Origin: Actinomycetota bacterium
GTDB lineage: Bacteria > Actinomycetota > Acidimicrobiia > IMCC26256 > VFJJ01
Reading direction: 5' to 3'
Assembly (NCBI GenBank): GCA_009886115.1
Contig: VFJJ01000026.1
Span: 1-64,000, forward strand
Length of the DNA: 64,000 nucleotides
Shown here in pieces: positions 1-8,203 of this stretch (positions are counted from its first letter, which is position 1; every line of letters begins with the position of its first letter). Both the position numbers and the translations under genes were made by a program. The notes below the pieces were generated by a model. It was not told the DNA's origin. It ran no database searches and saw nothing but the letters and a program-made list of their open reading frames with translations.

Positions 1-91
1 AGGTGACCGTGACGACCCCGTCGGCCACGTCGAGGCGGGCGTGGGTCCCGGCCCCGGCGATCTCGCTCACGGCTCCCACGTTGGCCTCCAC
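1..91 (-). CDS. Enoyl-CoA hydratase-like protein, N-terminal fragment (runs off the left edge)
   Basis: Only the first 30 or so codons are inside the window. The frame reads VEANVGAVSEIAGAGTHARL followed by DVADGVVTVT, which matches the first beta strands of crotonase-fold proteins just before their usual NRP motif. A stop in the same frame at 110-112 limits the start to GTG at 91 or GTG at 79. The latter has a GGAG six bases upstream. It is divergent from the hydrolase at 243. The family is inferred from the N-terminus alone, so the exact activity cannot be given. Confidence 0.5.
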   Translation of the reverse strand, partial: MEANVGAVSEIAGAGTHARLDVADGVVTVT

Positions 92-242
92 GGCGTCGGC
101 CGGTCCGGCTCACCCGGGCCGGGCTCGACCTGACACTATCGTCACGATTCGCTGCGTTGGCACTTCGCCACGACGGGCTCGACGGGTGCAACGTCAGGGA
201 CCGGCTGGCGCGTCCGGCGCCCGAGAGAACGAGAACGTACCC
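92..242. promoter_or_regulatory. Divergent intergenic region, promoters not resolved
   Basis: The gap separates the leftward crotonase fragment from the rightward hydrolase and so must hold both start regions. I see no clear -35/-10 pair or operator palindrome. The hydrolase frame stays open through the gap, but its composition (runs of Arg, Ala and Pro) looks non-coding. Confidence 0.25.
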
Positions 243-1403
243 ATGAGCCAGGCTCTCGAACGGAACCTCCTCGCCGCACCCACCGAGGCCCATCAGAAGA
301 TTGAGATCTACTCGGGCGTGGCGCGTCTGGCCCGGGCGGTGTGGGCCAGCGAGGTGAAGCCGGTCGGGGCCCGTCCGACGACGGCGGTGATGTTCTGCCA
401 CCCGACCGCCAACTTCCTGGGGCACTACGCGTTGTTCGGCTTGGCAGAGCGGGGCTTCGGCGCCATCGGGCTCACGACCCGCTACGTCGGCAACGACACC
501 TCGCTGATCCTCGAGAACTGCCTGCTCGACATCGGATCGATGGTCGCGCACCTCCGGAGCCTCGGCTACGAGCGGATCGTCCTCGTCGGCAACTCCGGCG
601 GCGCGTCGATCGTGCCCTACTACCAGGCCCAGGCTCAGCACCCCACGATCACCGATCCGCCCGGCGGGGGCCCCGACCTCACCACGGCCGGCCTCACGCC
701 GGTCGACGGCCTCGTGATGTTCATGGCTCACCCGTCGCGGGCCCGGCTCAGCTCGGAGTGGCTCGATCCGGCGATCGTCGACGAACGCCAACCGTTCGAG
801 CGCGACCCAGCGCTCGACATGTTCAATCCTGACAACGGTCCGCCGTTCTCGGCCGGGTTCATCACCCGGTACCGGAGTGCGCAGGTTGCCCGGAACCGTC
901 GCATCGCCGCCTGGGCCGAGGCGCAGCTGCGGGCGCTCCGGTCGCCGTCGCACGTCCCGGCAGGGCTCGACGACCTGGCGTTCGTCGTGCACGGAACGGG
1001 CAGCGATCTGCGCTTCCTCGACGGTGCCATCGATCCGAGCGACCGGACGGTCGGCGTCACCCTGTGGGGGCCGCCGCAGGTCGCGAACTACCTGCCGGCG
1101 GGGATCTCGCGCACGACGACCCTGCGGGCGTGGCTCAACCAGTGGTCGATCGACCACACCAACGGCGATTCGCTGCGCTGGCTGCCCGAGATTGAGGTGC
1201 CGCTCCTCGTCACGTCGGGGACGGCCGATCCGACCGTCCATCCCCACATGGGACGACAGATGTACGACGCTGCGGTCAAGGCCCCCAAGGAGATCACGTC
1301 CATCGTCGGCGCCAACCACTACTTCGAAGGACAACCCGAGCTTCTCACCCAGGCGCTCGATCACCTGGCCGACTGGGTGCGACGCATGGTCGAGCACCGG
1401 TAG
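243..1403 (+). CDS. Alpha/beta hydrolase
   Basis: A 386-residue protein with the alpha/beta-hydrolase fold. The nucleophile elbow GNSGG puts the catalytic serine at about residue 118. The acid is likely Asp329 in SGTADPTVHP and the base His359 in GANHYFEG, so the triad is in canonical order. There is no signal peptide, so it is probably cytosolic. ATG 243 is chosen because the open frame upstream of it encodes low-complexity Arg/Pro sequence. It stands alone, followed by a 193-bp gap before the CMD gene. Its catabolic surroundings suggest an esterase, lactonase or C-C hydrolase on a CoA- or ring-derived substrate, but the substrate cannot be read from the sequence. Confidence 0.8.
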   Translation: MSQALERNLLAAPTEAHQKIEIYSGVARLARAVWASEVKPVGARPTTAVMFCHPTANFLGHYALFGLAERGFGAIGLTTRYVGNDTSLILENCLLDIGSMVAHLRSLGYERIVLVGNSGGASIVPYYQAQAQHPTITDPPGGGPDLTTAGLTPVDGLVMFMAHPSRARLSSEWLDPAIVDERQPFERDPALDMFNPDNGPPFSAGFITRYRSAQVARNRRIAAWAEAQLRALRSPSHVPAGLDDLAFVVHGTGSDLRFLDGAIDPSDRTVGVTLWGPPQVANYLPAGISRTTTLRAWLNQWSIDHTNGDSLRWLPEIEVPLLVTSGTADPTVHPHMGRQMYDAAVKAPKEITSIVGANHYFEGQPELLTQALDHLADWVRRMVEHR

Positions 1404-1596
1404 TCAGATCGTGACTACCGGCGTCCCCGGGAGCGTCACCGCTCGCCGACGAGGAGGTTCCCGATCTCGTGCTTCGAGCCCGGGGTCGTCGCGGCAGTCG
1501 GGGGTGCTGCCGACGAGGCTCGAGCCCAGGGCACGGCCGCATGGCGGGGCGACGTGCCAGAATCAGCGGCCCCAGTGACGACGGCAGGAGTTGGCG

Positions 1597-2175
1597 ATGG
1601 CCCGCATCGAACCGATCCCGTGGGACGAGCTCTCGCCCGAGGCCCGAGCGATGCTGGAGGAGGGCGTGGCCAGCGGTATGTACACGACGCCGGTTCCCAT
1701 GCAGATCATCGCCTACAGCTCGGTGGCGCTGCGGGCCATGCACGATCAGTACCGGGCCACGTTTCGCAAGGGGCTGTTGGAGCCTCGGCTGGTCGAGCTG
1801 CTGCGTCTTCACAGCGCGCAGAAGGGCGCGTGTGAGCCGTGCTCGGCGTCGCGTAAGGACGACTCGGTCTCCGAGGACGATGTCGCCTGCCTGATCGACC
1901 CCGACCCCGACCGGTTCACCCCGCGTGAGTACCGGGCCTTGGCCTTCTTCGACCTGCTCGCCGACGACCACCACGCGATCGGCGACGACACGTTCCGCTG
2001 GCTGGGCGAGGAGTTCTCGCCCGCCGAGATCGTGGAGCTGGGCTACCTCTGCGCCACGAACCTGGGTGGTCACCGCTTCATGCACACCTTGGGGATCTTC
2101 GCCGATTCCCAGCCGCTGGTTGCGTTCGATCCCTCCGAGGTCGACCGTTCACGGGTCCCGTCCGACGCCCGCTGA
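1597..2175 (+). CDS. Carboxymuconolactone decarboxylase / AhpD-like family protein
   Basis: A 192-residue all-helical protein of the CMD/AhpD superfamily. The family's redox-type CxxC is visible in KGACEPCSASR at about residue 80, just after the helix LVELLRLHSAQ, and a second conserved patch GHRFMHTLG lies near the C-terminus. An in-frame TTG at 1591 touches the AGGAG ribosome site (1586-1590), so ATG 1597, six bases after it, is the better start. Relatives act as decarboxylases or as peroxidatic or alkylhydroperoxidase helpers. Here it opens a rightward run of CoA and ring catabolic genes. The substrate is unknown. Confidence 0.8.
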   Translation: MARIEPIPWDELSPEARAMLEEGVASGMYTTPVPMQIIAYSSVALRAMHDQYRATFRKGLLEPRLVELLRLHSAQKGACEPCSASRKDDSVSEDDVACLIDPDPDRFTPREYRALAFFDLLADDHHAIGDDTFRWLGEEFSPAEIVELGYLCATNLGGHRFMHTLGIFADSQPLVAFDPSEVDRSRVPSDAR

Positions 2176-2248
2176 CGCCGAGGGTCGGTCACCTCGGCCG
2201 TCCTTCCCGGTGCGGTCGAGCGCCGCAGCCGCCAACGAGGAGTGATCG

Positions 2249-3040
2249 ATGAGCCATGTCGGGGTTGAGATCGTCGACGAGATCGCCACGGTCACGTTCG
2301 ACCGTCCACCCGTGAACGCGCTCGACGCTGCAGCCTTTCGTGACATCACCGCGGCGTTCACGAACCTCGGCCGCTCGAAGGACGCCAAGGTGGCGATCTT
2401 CACCGCCGGCGGCGATCGGATCTTCTGCGCCGGCGTCGACCTGCAGGATTCGGCGCGAAGGCATTCACTCCAAGGCTCCGGCGATGCCAGCGTGGTCGAC
2501 GTGCTCGACGCGGGGGCGGTCGCTCGCGAGTGCTTCTGGTCGATCCTCGACTGCCCCCTCCCGGTGATCGGGGCCATCAACGGGGCTGCGGTCGGCGCCG
2601 GCGTCGCGATGACCGCCTGTTGCGACGTGGTGATCGCGTCCGACCGGGCCCGGTTCGCCATGACGGAGATCAACGCCGGGGTGCTCGGGGGCGGGCGTCT
2701 GCTCCAGCGCATGGCCGGGCCGGCTTTGACGCGCCGCATGTTCTTCACCGGCGAGTTCGTCTCGGCCGCGGAGTTCGCTGAGCGCGGCGTCATCGACCGG
2801 GTGGTGAGCCCCGAGGAGCTGTTGCCCGCAGCACGCCAACTGGCGCTGGTGATGGCGTCGAAGAGCCCGCTCGGGCTGCGTCTGGCGAAGGAATCGCTGA
2901 ACCGGGTGGAGGATCTCCCGCTCAAGGACGGGTACCGGATGGAGCAGGACTACACGAACCGCATGACGCGCTTCAACGACTCGGTCGAGGCCCGCAAGGC
3001 CTACCTCGAAAAGCGTGATCCCGAGTGGACCTGGACCTGA
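2249..3040 (+). CDS. Enoyl-CoA hydratase/isomerase family protein
   Basis: A 263-residue crotonase-fold protein, the usual length for the family. The N-terminus shows VEIVDEIATVTFDRPPVNAL, the first oxyanion-hole strand is IFCAGVDL and the second is GAINGAAVGAG. The acid-bearing segment reads AMTEINAGVLGGGRLLQR and keeps a glutamate, so hydratase or isomerase chemistry is plausible. GAGGAG sits seven bases before ATG 2249. It follows the CMD gene by 73 bp and precedes the LLM oxidoreductase by about 60 bp, so co-transcription is likely. Expected role: a beta-oxidation-like step on an acyl-CoA. Confidence 0.88.
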   Translation: MSHVGVEIVDEIATVTFDRPPVNALDAAAFRDITAAFTNLGRSKDAKVAIFTAGGDRIFCAGVDLQDSARRHSLQGSGDASVVDVLDAGAVARECFWSILDCPLPVIGAINGAAVGAGVAMTACCDVVIASDRARFAMTEINAGVLGGGRLLQRMAGPALTRRMFFTGEFVSAAEFAERGVIDRVVSPEELLPAARQLALVMASKSPLGLRLAKESLNRVEDLPLKDGYRMEQDYTNRMTRFNDSVEARKAYLEKRDPEWTWT

Positions 3041-3101
3041 TAGCGCGCGCCGGTTGCGTTGGTTGCACTGGCTTCGCTGAACGACTGCGAATGGAGAGCC
3101 T

Positions 3102-4160
3102 GTGAAGCTCGGACTGGGACTCGACCTGTACCGGGGTGCCCGACTCGAGGTGCCCGTCGCCAAGATCGTGCGGGCCGAGGAGCTCGGCTACCACTCGGTG
3201 TGGACGGCCGAGGCGTACGGGTGCGATGCGTTCTCGCCCCTGGCGTACCTGGCTGCGCTCACCACGAGGATCAAGCTGGGGACGGCCGTCGTGCAGATCG
3301 CCGCCCGCACCCCGGCGGCCACGGCCATGCACGCCATGACCATCGACGCCCTCGCCGGTGGAGGGCGGGTCATCGTGGGCCTCGGTGTGTCGGGCCCGCA
3401 GATCGTCGAGGGCTGGTACGGCGTCCCCTGGGGCAAGCCCGTCGACCGGTTGCGCGACTACATCACGATCATGCGCAAGGTGATCGACCGGGCCGAGCCC
3501 GTGGCCCACGACGGGATCGAGATCTCCTTGCCCTACAAGGGTCCGGGCGCGCTGGGCCAGGGCAAGGCGCTCAAGTCGATCCTGCATTCGCACCCCGGCA
3601 TCGAGATCTGGCTGGCGTCGGGCGGTCCACTCAACACCCGCCTGGCCGCCGAGCTGTGCGACGGATGGCTGCCCATGGGGCTGGGTCCCGACGGGATGAC
3701 GGCGTTCGAGGACGACCTGCACCAGGGGTTCGAACGCCGGGCCTCCAACCGCGAGGGTGTGGGCTTCGAGATCTTCTCGGGTGTCGGCATCGAGATCACC
3801 AACGACGTGCGGGCTGCGATCGACGCCAAGAAGCCGCTGACGGGCACCTACGTGGGCGGGATGGGCTCGGCCACCCACAACTACCACCGTGAGGCCATGG
3901 CCCGTCGAGGCTTTCCCGAAGCGGCCCAACGCATCCACGAGCTCTGGCTGGCCGGCAAGAAGACCGAGGCCATCGCCGCCGTTCCCGACGAGTACATCGA
4001 GGAGACCAACCTGATGGGCACTCCGCAGAGGATTCGGGAGCGCTGGGCGTCGGTCACCGATCGCCACGCGGCGACCGGCCTCATCGTGCGCTGCGACACG
4101 ATCGAGGAGCTCGACCTCGCTGCCGACCTCGCAGGTACACGCGACCAGATCGAGGCCTGA
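3102..4160 (+). CDS. LLM-class flavin/F420-dependent oxidoreductase
   Basis: A 352-residue TIM-barrel enzyme of the bacterial luciferase-like superfamily. The start MKLGLGLDLYRG, the barrel segments AEELGYHSVWTAEAYG and TTRIKLGTAVVQIAARTP, and the central VGLGVSGPQIVEGWYG with WGKPVDRLRDY follow the F420-dependent branch common in actinobacteria. GTG 3102 is preceded by GGAG. It lies in a rightward series with crotonases on both sides, which suggests oxidation or reduction of a CoA-linked or ring intermediate. The cofactor (F420 rather than FMN) is inferred from the family and phylum. Confidence 0.85.
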   Translation: MKLGLGLDLYRGARLEVPVAKIVRAEELGYHSVWTAEAYGCDAFSPLAYLAALTTRIKLGTAVVQIAARTPAATAMHAMTIDALAGGGRVIVGLGVSGPQIVEGWYGVPWGKPVDRLRDYITIMRKVIDRAEPVAHDGIEISLPYKGPGALGQGKALKSILHSHPGIEIWLASGGPLNTRLAAELCDGWLPMGLGPDGMTAFEDDLHQGFERRASNREGVGFEIFSGVGIEITNDVRAAIDAKKPLTGTYVGGMGSATHNYHREAMARRGFPEAAQRIHELWLAGKKTEAIAAVPDEYIEETNLMGTPQRIRERWASVTDRHAATGLIVRCDTIEELDLAADLAGTRDQIEA

Positions 4161-4165
4161 CCGCC

Positions 4166-5011
4166 ATGGGTTCACAGGGTTCACAGGATTCACAGGGTGC
4201 ACAGGGTTACGAGTTCATTGCCGTCGACGAGTTGGCCGAGTACGTACGCCGCATCACGTTGAACCGTCCGGAGAAGCGCAACGCCATCTCGACGCCCCTG
4301 CGGGTGGAGCTCCTCGACGCACTGCGGGCCCACGATCACGATCCGGCGGTGCGAGTGACGATCATCCGTGGGGCCGGGGCCTGTTTCTCGTCGGGCTACG
4401 ACCTGAGCGGGGCCGGCACGGGCTCGATGATGGACGACGCCCCGTTCTACTCGGCTCCGGGCGACGGTCAGTGGGCCCGCCAGTGCAACGACACCTGGTT
4501 CAGCATCTGGGACCTGGCCAAGCCGGTGATCGCCCAGATCCACGGGTATGCCATGGCCGGCGGCACCGAGCTGGCCTCGGCGTGCGACCTCGTCTACGTG
4601 GCCCGCGACGCCCGGATCTCGTACCCGGTGGTGCGGGTGGCGTCGCCGCCCGATTGGCAGTACCACACCGTGCTCCTGGGGATGCGCCGAGCCATGGAGC
4701 TGATGCTCACCGGCGATCCGATCAGCGGCGAGGAAGCGGCTGCCATCGGTTTCGCCAACCGGGCGTTCGCCCCCGAGGAGCTCGAGGCGAAGGTCCTCGA
4801 GATCGCGGTGCGCATCGCCGGGGTTCCCAGCGAGCTGCAACAGATCAACAAGCGCTCGGTGCACCGGGCTATGGACGTGTGGGGGGCCCGGGCGGCGATC
4901 CGGGCCGGGAGCGAGCTCCAGGCCCTGGCTGGTCACACGCCAGCGGCGCTGGCGTTTCGCGAGAATGCCCTCGCGGCGGTGAAGAAGGCCGCCGCCGAGC
5001 AGAACGGCTGA
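4166..5011 (+). CDS. Enoyl-CoA hydratase-family protein without the usual catalytic glutamate
   Basis: A 281-residue crotonase-fold protein starting five bases after the LLM gene. The first 13 residues are a Gly-Ser-Gln-rich repeat made by a 9-bp tandem repeat. The fold begins at EYVRRITLNRPEKRNAI, and the oxyanion-hole segments are CFSSGYDLSG and IHGYAMAGGTELA. The region that normally carries the Glu and Gly-Gly reads ISYPVVRVASPPDWQYHTV, so the canonical acid is missing. The gene at 25585 shares this feature and the motif ITGDSISG/LTGDPISG. It may use another residue or perform a non-hydratase reaction. The substrate is unknown. Confidence 0.85.
   Translation: MGSQGSQDSQGAQGYEFIAVDELAEYVRRITLNRPEKRNAISTPLRVELLDALRAHDHDPAVRVTIIRGAGACFSSGYDLSGAGTGSMMDDAPFYSAPGDGQWARQCNDTWFSIWDLAKPVIAQIHGYAMAGGTELASACDLVYVARDARISYPVVRVASPPDWQYHTVLLGMRRAMELMLTGDPISGEEAAAIGFANRAFAPEELEAKVLEIAVRIAGVPSELQQINKRSVHRAMDVWGARAAIRAGSELQALAGHTPAALAFRENALAAVKKAAAEQNG
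4169..4204 (+). repeat. 9-bp tandem repeat in the N-terminus of a crotonase gene
   Basis: Four consecutive 9-bp units (consensus GGTTCACAG, with GAT and GCA variants) directly after the ATG encode GSQ GSQ DSQ GAQ. The unit length keeps the frame, so copy number could vary without loss of the protein. Confidence 0.85.
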
Positions 5012-5064
5012 ACTCGCCGGCCGAGCACGTGAGCACGATCGTCAACGGACAGAGGAGGTCGCGG

Positions 5065-5817
5065 GTGCGACTCGCAGGCAAGGTGGCACTGATCAGCGGA
5101 TCGACCCGGGGGATCGGGCGGACGACGGCCGAGCTGTTCGCGCAGGAGGGCGCCAAGGTCGTGGTGTCGGGGCGCAGCGTCGACAAGGGCGAGAAGGTCG
5201 CCGAGCGCATCCGTGAAGCCGGCGGCGATGCGACGTTCCTCAGGCTCGACGTGAGCGACGAGGACAGCGTGCGGTCGGTGATCGCGGCGACGGTCGAACG
5301 CTACGGCACCCTCACGACGCTCATCAACAACGCGGCCCCCACCGACCTCGTCAACCAGAACATGAAGCCCATGCTCGATTTCACGACTGACGAGTGGAAC
5401 CAGATCATCCTCACCACCTTGACGGGCAACGTGTTCTGGGCATCGAAGTACGCGATCCCGCACATGATCGCGGTGGGCAGCGGTTCGATCGTGAACGTGT
5501 CGTCGGGCGCCGCGATCTTCGGCTCACCGGGGATCTCGGCGTACTCCGCGGCCAAGGGCGGCATGAATGCGCTCACCCGCTCGATCGCCTACGAGTACGC
5601 CCCGCACCAGATCCGCTGCAACACGATCGTCGTCGGGCGCGTCGTCTCGCACCCGAAGGACCGGGGCCCCGACGTTCCCGGCACCCTCACCCGGGTCGGT
5701 CAACCCAGCGACATCGCCTATGCCGCGATGTGGCTGGCGTCTGACGAGTCGGAGTTCGTGACCGGCTCCGAGGTCACCGCAGACGGTGGCCTGTCGATCA
5801 ACGGTGTGCACGCCTGA
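5065..5817 (+). CDS. SDR-family oxidoreductase
   Basis: A 250-residue classical short-chain dehydrogenase. The cofactor loop is SGSTRGIG (residues 11-18), with the structural NNA motif near 88. The catalytic serine is Ser147 in NVSSGAA and the YxxxK pair is Tyr160/Lys164 (YSAAK). The C-terminal EVTADGGLSI is typical. GTG 5065 is selected because a strong AGGAGG lies seven bases upstream. The same frame is open far upstream inside the preceding gene, but that part is shadow. Probably NAD(P)-dependent oxidation of a hydroxy-acyl-CoA or alcohol in the same pathway as the upstream crotonases. Confidence 0.88.
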   Translation: MRLAGKVALISGSTRGIGRTTAELFAQEGAKVVVSGRSVDKGEKVAERIREAGGDATFLRLDVSDEDSVRSVIAATVERYGTLTTLINNAAPTDLVNQNMKPMLDFTTDEWNQIILTTLTGNVFWASKYAIPHMIAVGSGSIVNVSSGAAIFGSPGISAYSAAKGGMNALTRSIAYEYAPHQIRCNTIVVGRVVSHPKDRGPDVPGTLTRVGQPSDIAYAAMWLASDESEFVTGSEVTADGGLSINGVHA

Positions 5818-5819
5818 GA

Positions 5820-6347
5820 CTCCCGGGAGACTGCGAGAGATGCCTGTGCGAGCACCATGTCGGCGACCTGCGGACGGTTCGTCTCGGGCTGCTCTTCGAT
5901 GCCGTGTTCATCCACGACGCCGTGACGTACATGACGACCGTGGACGACCTGCGGGCTGCTCTCGAGACGGCGTTCGTGCACTGCCGGCCCGGCGGGATCA
6001 CGGTGGTGTTTCCCGACGAGGTCGCCGAGACGTTCGAGCCGAGCACCGAGCACGGGGGCTCCGACGGGCCCGACGGCCGGAGCGCCCGCTACCTGGAGTG
6101 GAGCTGGGATCCTGACCCGTCCGACACCGTGACGCGAACCGAGTACGCCATCGTGGTCCGCGAGAGTGCTACGGGGACGTGCCGTGTCGTGCACGAAACC
6201 CACCACTCGGGTCTGTTCGACCGCGCAACGTGGTTGTCGGTGTTCCGTGGCGCTGGATTCGAGCCCGAGATCGTCCTCGAGCCGACGCCGTCGGACGACC
6301 GGCGTCCCCGCGAGCTCTTCCTGGCCCGCCGCCCGTCCCCCGTCTGA
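5820..6347 (+). pseudogene. C-terminal remnant of a class I SAM-dependent methyltransferase
   Basis: From about 5853 the frame reads HHVGDLRTVRLG, then LFDAVFIHDAVTYM and a segment with CRPGGITVVFPDEV. These are the post-I, motif IV and motif VI regions of a class I methyltransferase, followed by the usual C-terminal strands (YAIVVRE, VFRGAGFEPEI). The SAM-binding Rossmann half with its glycine-rich motif I is absent, because the upstream sequence is the end of the SDR gene, whose stop is at 5815. No ATG or GTG occurs before GTG 5904, which is already inside the fold. It therefore looks like a 3' fragment left by a deletion, probably inactive. Confidence 0.7.
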
Positions 6348-6369
6348 CGCCGCCTGGCCGAGCGGGCCG

Positions 6370-7191
6370 TCACCTCCCGGTGAAGTCCGGGTCGCGCCGC
6401 TCGCGCATGGCCTTCATGCCTTCCTTGAAGTCGTCGCTGCGCAGGCACAGCTCGACGGCGACGGCTTCGGTGTCGATGTGGGTCTTGAAGTCGTGGTCGA
6501 GCCCGTGGTTCACCAGCCACTTGGTCATTCCGACGGCCACCGTGGCGGAGCGGCGGAACTCCTCGGCCACCGCGTCGGTCGCGACCTCGAGCTGATCGTC
6601 GGGAACGACCTCGTTGATGAGGCCCCAGGCTTCGGCCTTCTCGGCGGTGATCCTGCGACCCAGCAGCAGCAGCTCCTTGGCCCGGGCGACGCCGATGATG
6701 CGAGGGAGCATCCACGACCCGCCCGAATCTGCGTTGAAACCTCGCTGCACGAACGGGTCGAACAGCAGCGTGCCCTCGGCGGCAACCACGTAGTCGGCAG
6801 CCAGGGCGAGGTGCAGCCCCATTCCGCAGGCATAGCCCCGTACCGACGCGATGATCGGGAGTTGCACCGCGCGCAGCAGCTCGATCGTGCGGTGCGGGCC
6901 CACGGGCAGGCTGCGCTGCACGCTGCCGGTCCGGGGCGCGGCGGTGCGGGGTTGATCGGCGCCGCCGAGGTCGAAGCCCGTGCAGAACGTCGAACCGGCA
7001 CCGGTGAGGACGATGGCCCGCAGGGTGTCGTCGGTGGACGCGTCGGTCAGTGCGGCGATGAGCGCGTCGTTGGTCGGCCCGTCGAGCGCGTTGCGCCGGG
7101 CGGGGCGATTGATCGTGAGCCACAACACCCCGTTCCGCCGCTCGACGATCAGGGTCGGCTCGGTCCGTGCGTCAGACGTTGCGGCGGCCAT
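6370..7191 (-). CDS. Enoyl-CoA hydratase/isomerase family protein
   Basis: A 273-residue crotonase. Visible elements are GVLWLTINRPARRNAL, the oxyanion-hole strand TFCTGFDLGG, VRGYACGMGLHLALAAD and RGFNADSGGSWMLPRIIG. The last has an Asp where simple hydratases have Glu, a pattern seen in PaaG/PaaB-like isomerases and hydratases. The C-terminal KEGMKAMRERRDPDF is usual. AGGGAGA precedes ATG 7191. It is convergent with the methyltransferase remnant (22-bp gap) and lies downstream of the leftward SDR and P450 genes, with a 45-bp palindrome in between. Confidence 0.88.
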   Translation of the reverse strand: MAAATSDARTEPTLIVERRNGVLWLTINRPARRNALDGPTNDALIAALTDASTDDTLRAIVLTGAGSTFCTGFDLGGADQPRTAAPRTGSVQRSLPVGPHRTIELLRAVQLPIIASVRGYACGMGLHLALAADYVVAAEGTLLFDPFVQRGFNADSGGSWMLPRIIGVARAKELLLLGRRITAEKAEAWGLINEVVPDDQLEVATDAVAEEFRRSATVAVGMTKWLVNHGLDHDFKTHIDTEAVAVELCLRSDDFKEGMKAMRERRDPDFTGR

Positions 7192-7230
7192 GGATGTCTC
7201 CCTGTCGTGTCGTTTGCGAGTACCACCCTG

Positions 7231-7275
7231 TTTCTTCGCGCCTTCGCACCGGGGATGCGCGAAATCGCGAAGAAA
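7231..7275. repeat. 45-bp imperfect palindrome, family C copy 1
   Basis: Outer arms TTTCTTCGCG and CGCGAAGAAA are perfect 10-bp complements around an inner imperfect stem with the loop region CACCGGGGATGCG. A second copy of the same length and nearly the same sequence is at 14328-14372. It lies between two leftward genes. No T-run follows. Confidence 0.85.
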
Positions 7276-7288
7276 CGGCGCCGAATGC

Positions 7289-8203
7289 CTAGAAGGCCGG
7301 GGCGCCGAGCCAGCCTCGGCGGCCGAGCTCGGGGTGCAGCACGTCGTCGTGGAACGCCACCTGCCCGGCGGTGACGGCCGGATCGGCGAGGCACAGGCGG
7401 ATGGTCGCTTCGGCGAACTCCTCCTCGGTGGAGGTCTCGGCGAAGTTGTTCTGCAGGACGGCGAGGCCCGGTGTGATGATCGGCAAGGAAGGAATCAGCG
7501 CGTTGACGACGACTCCCTTGGACGCCACGAGCGCGGCGACGCACTGTGTGAGGTGCTCGAGCGCCGCCTTGTTCCCGCCGTAGGCCGGGCTGACCCCGCC
7601 GAAGCCTGGCGGGTAGGGACCCTCGCCGGGAACCTGAGACGCCCACGAGCTGATGTTCACGACGGCGCCCCGGCCGGCGCCGATCATGTCGGCGAGCACG
7701 AGCTGCATGAGCCGGTACGAAGCGAACACGCCCACGTCGAAGTGGAGCCGGAAACCCTTCAATGCCATGTCGAGGAACGTCATCGTCATGGCCGAGGCCT
7801 GCGCCCCCCGCACGCCGGGTGCTTCAGCGGGCCTCGCGGCGACGGGTCCGGATCCGGCAGCGGGTGGCCGCCCGGGCGCGGTCACCGCCGCGTTGTTGAT
7901 GAGCACCCCGATGGGACCGAGCTCGGCTCGAGTCGTCTCGACCAGCCGGACGAGATCGTCCTCACGAGACGCGTCACACGGCACGGCGATCGCCTTCGCT
8001 CCGAGCGCGTGCAGCTCGGCGACGGTCTCGTGCACGGTTCCGGGGAGCGCCTCGTTCCACACTGCCTCGCTGCGTGCCGCCACCGCGACCGACGCACCCT
8101 CTTGGCCGAGCGCCAGGGCGATGGCCCGGCCGAGCCCGCGGCTGGCGCCGGTGACGATGGCCACGCGACCTTCGAGGCGGCGGGACTGTTGGTTGGTGGT
8201 CAT
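7289..8203 (-). CDS. SDR-family oxidoreductase with a Pro/Ala-rich insertion
   Basis: A 304-residue short-chain dehydrogenase, about 50 residues longer than the classical type. The cofactor motif is TGASRGLG (residues 18-25), NNAA is near residue 103, the serine sits in NISSWAS and YxxxK in AYGGNKAAL. Between the NNA motif and the dimer helix lies a low-complexity insert of about 30 residues (GRPPAAGSGPVAARP...), which accounts for the extra length. The start ATG overlaps the stop of the upstream P450 remnant by 4 bp (ATGA), so the two were one operon. Likely cytosolic NAD(P)H-dependent. Substrate unknown. Confidence 0.85.
   Translation of the reverse strand: MTTNQQSRRLEGRVAIVTGASRGLGRAIALALGQEGASVAVAARSEAVWNEALPGTVHETVAELHALGAKAIAVPCDASREDDLVRLVETTRAELGPIGVLINNAAVTAPGRPPAAGSGPVAARPAEAPGVRGAQASAMTMTFLDMALKGFRLHFDVGVFASYRLMQLVLADMIGAGRGAVVNISSWASQVPGEGPYPPGFGGVSPAYGGNKAALEHLTQCVAALVASKGVVVNALIPSLPIITPGLAVLQNNFAETSTEEEFAEATIRLCLADPAVTAGQVAFHDDVLHPELGRRGWLGAPAF

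Noticed and set aside
3..242. Longer N-terminus for the alpha/beta hydrolase (start near base 3)
   Set aside because: The upstream codons are Arg/Pro/Thr-rich without strands or helices of the fold and overlap the opposite crotonase start; ATG 243 begins the conserved part.
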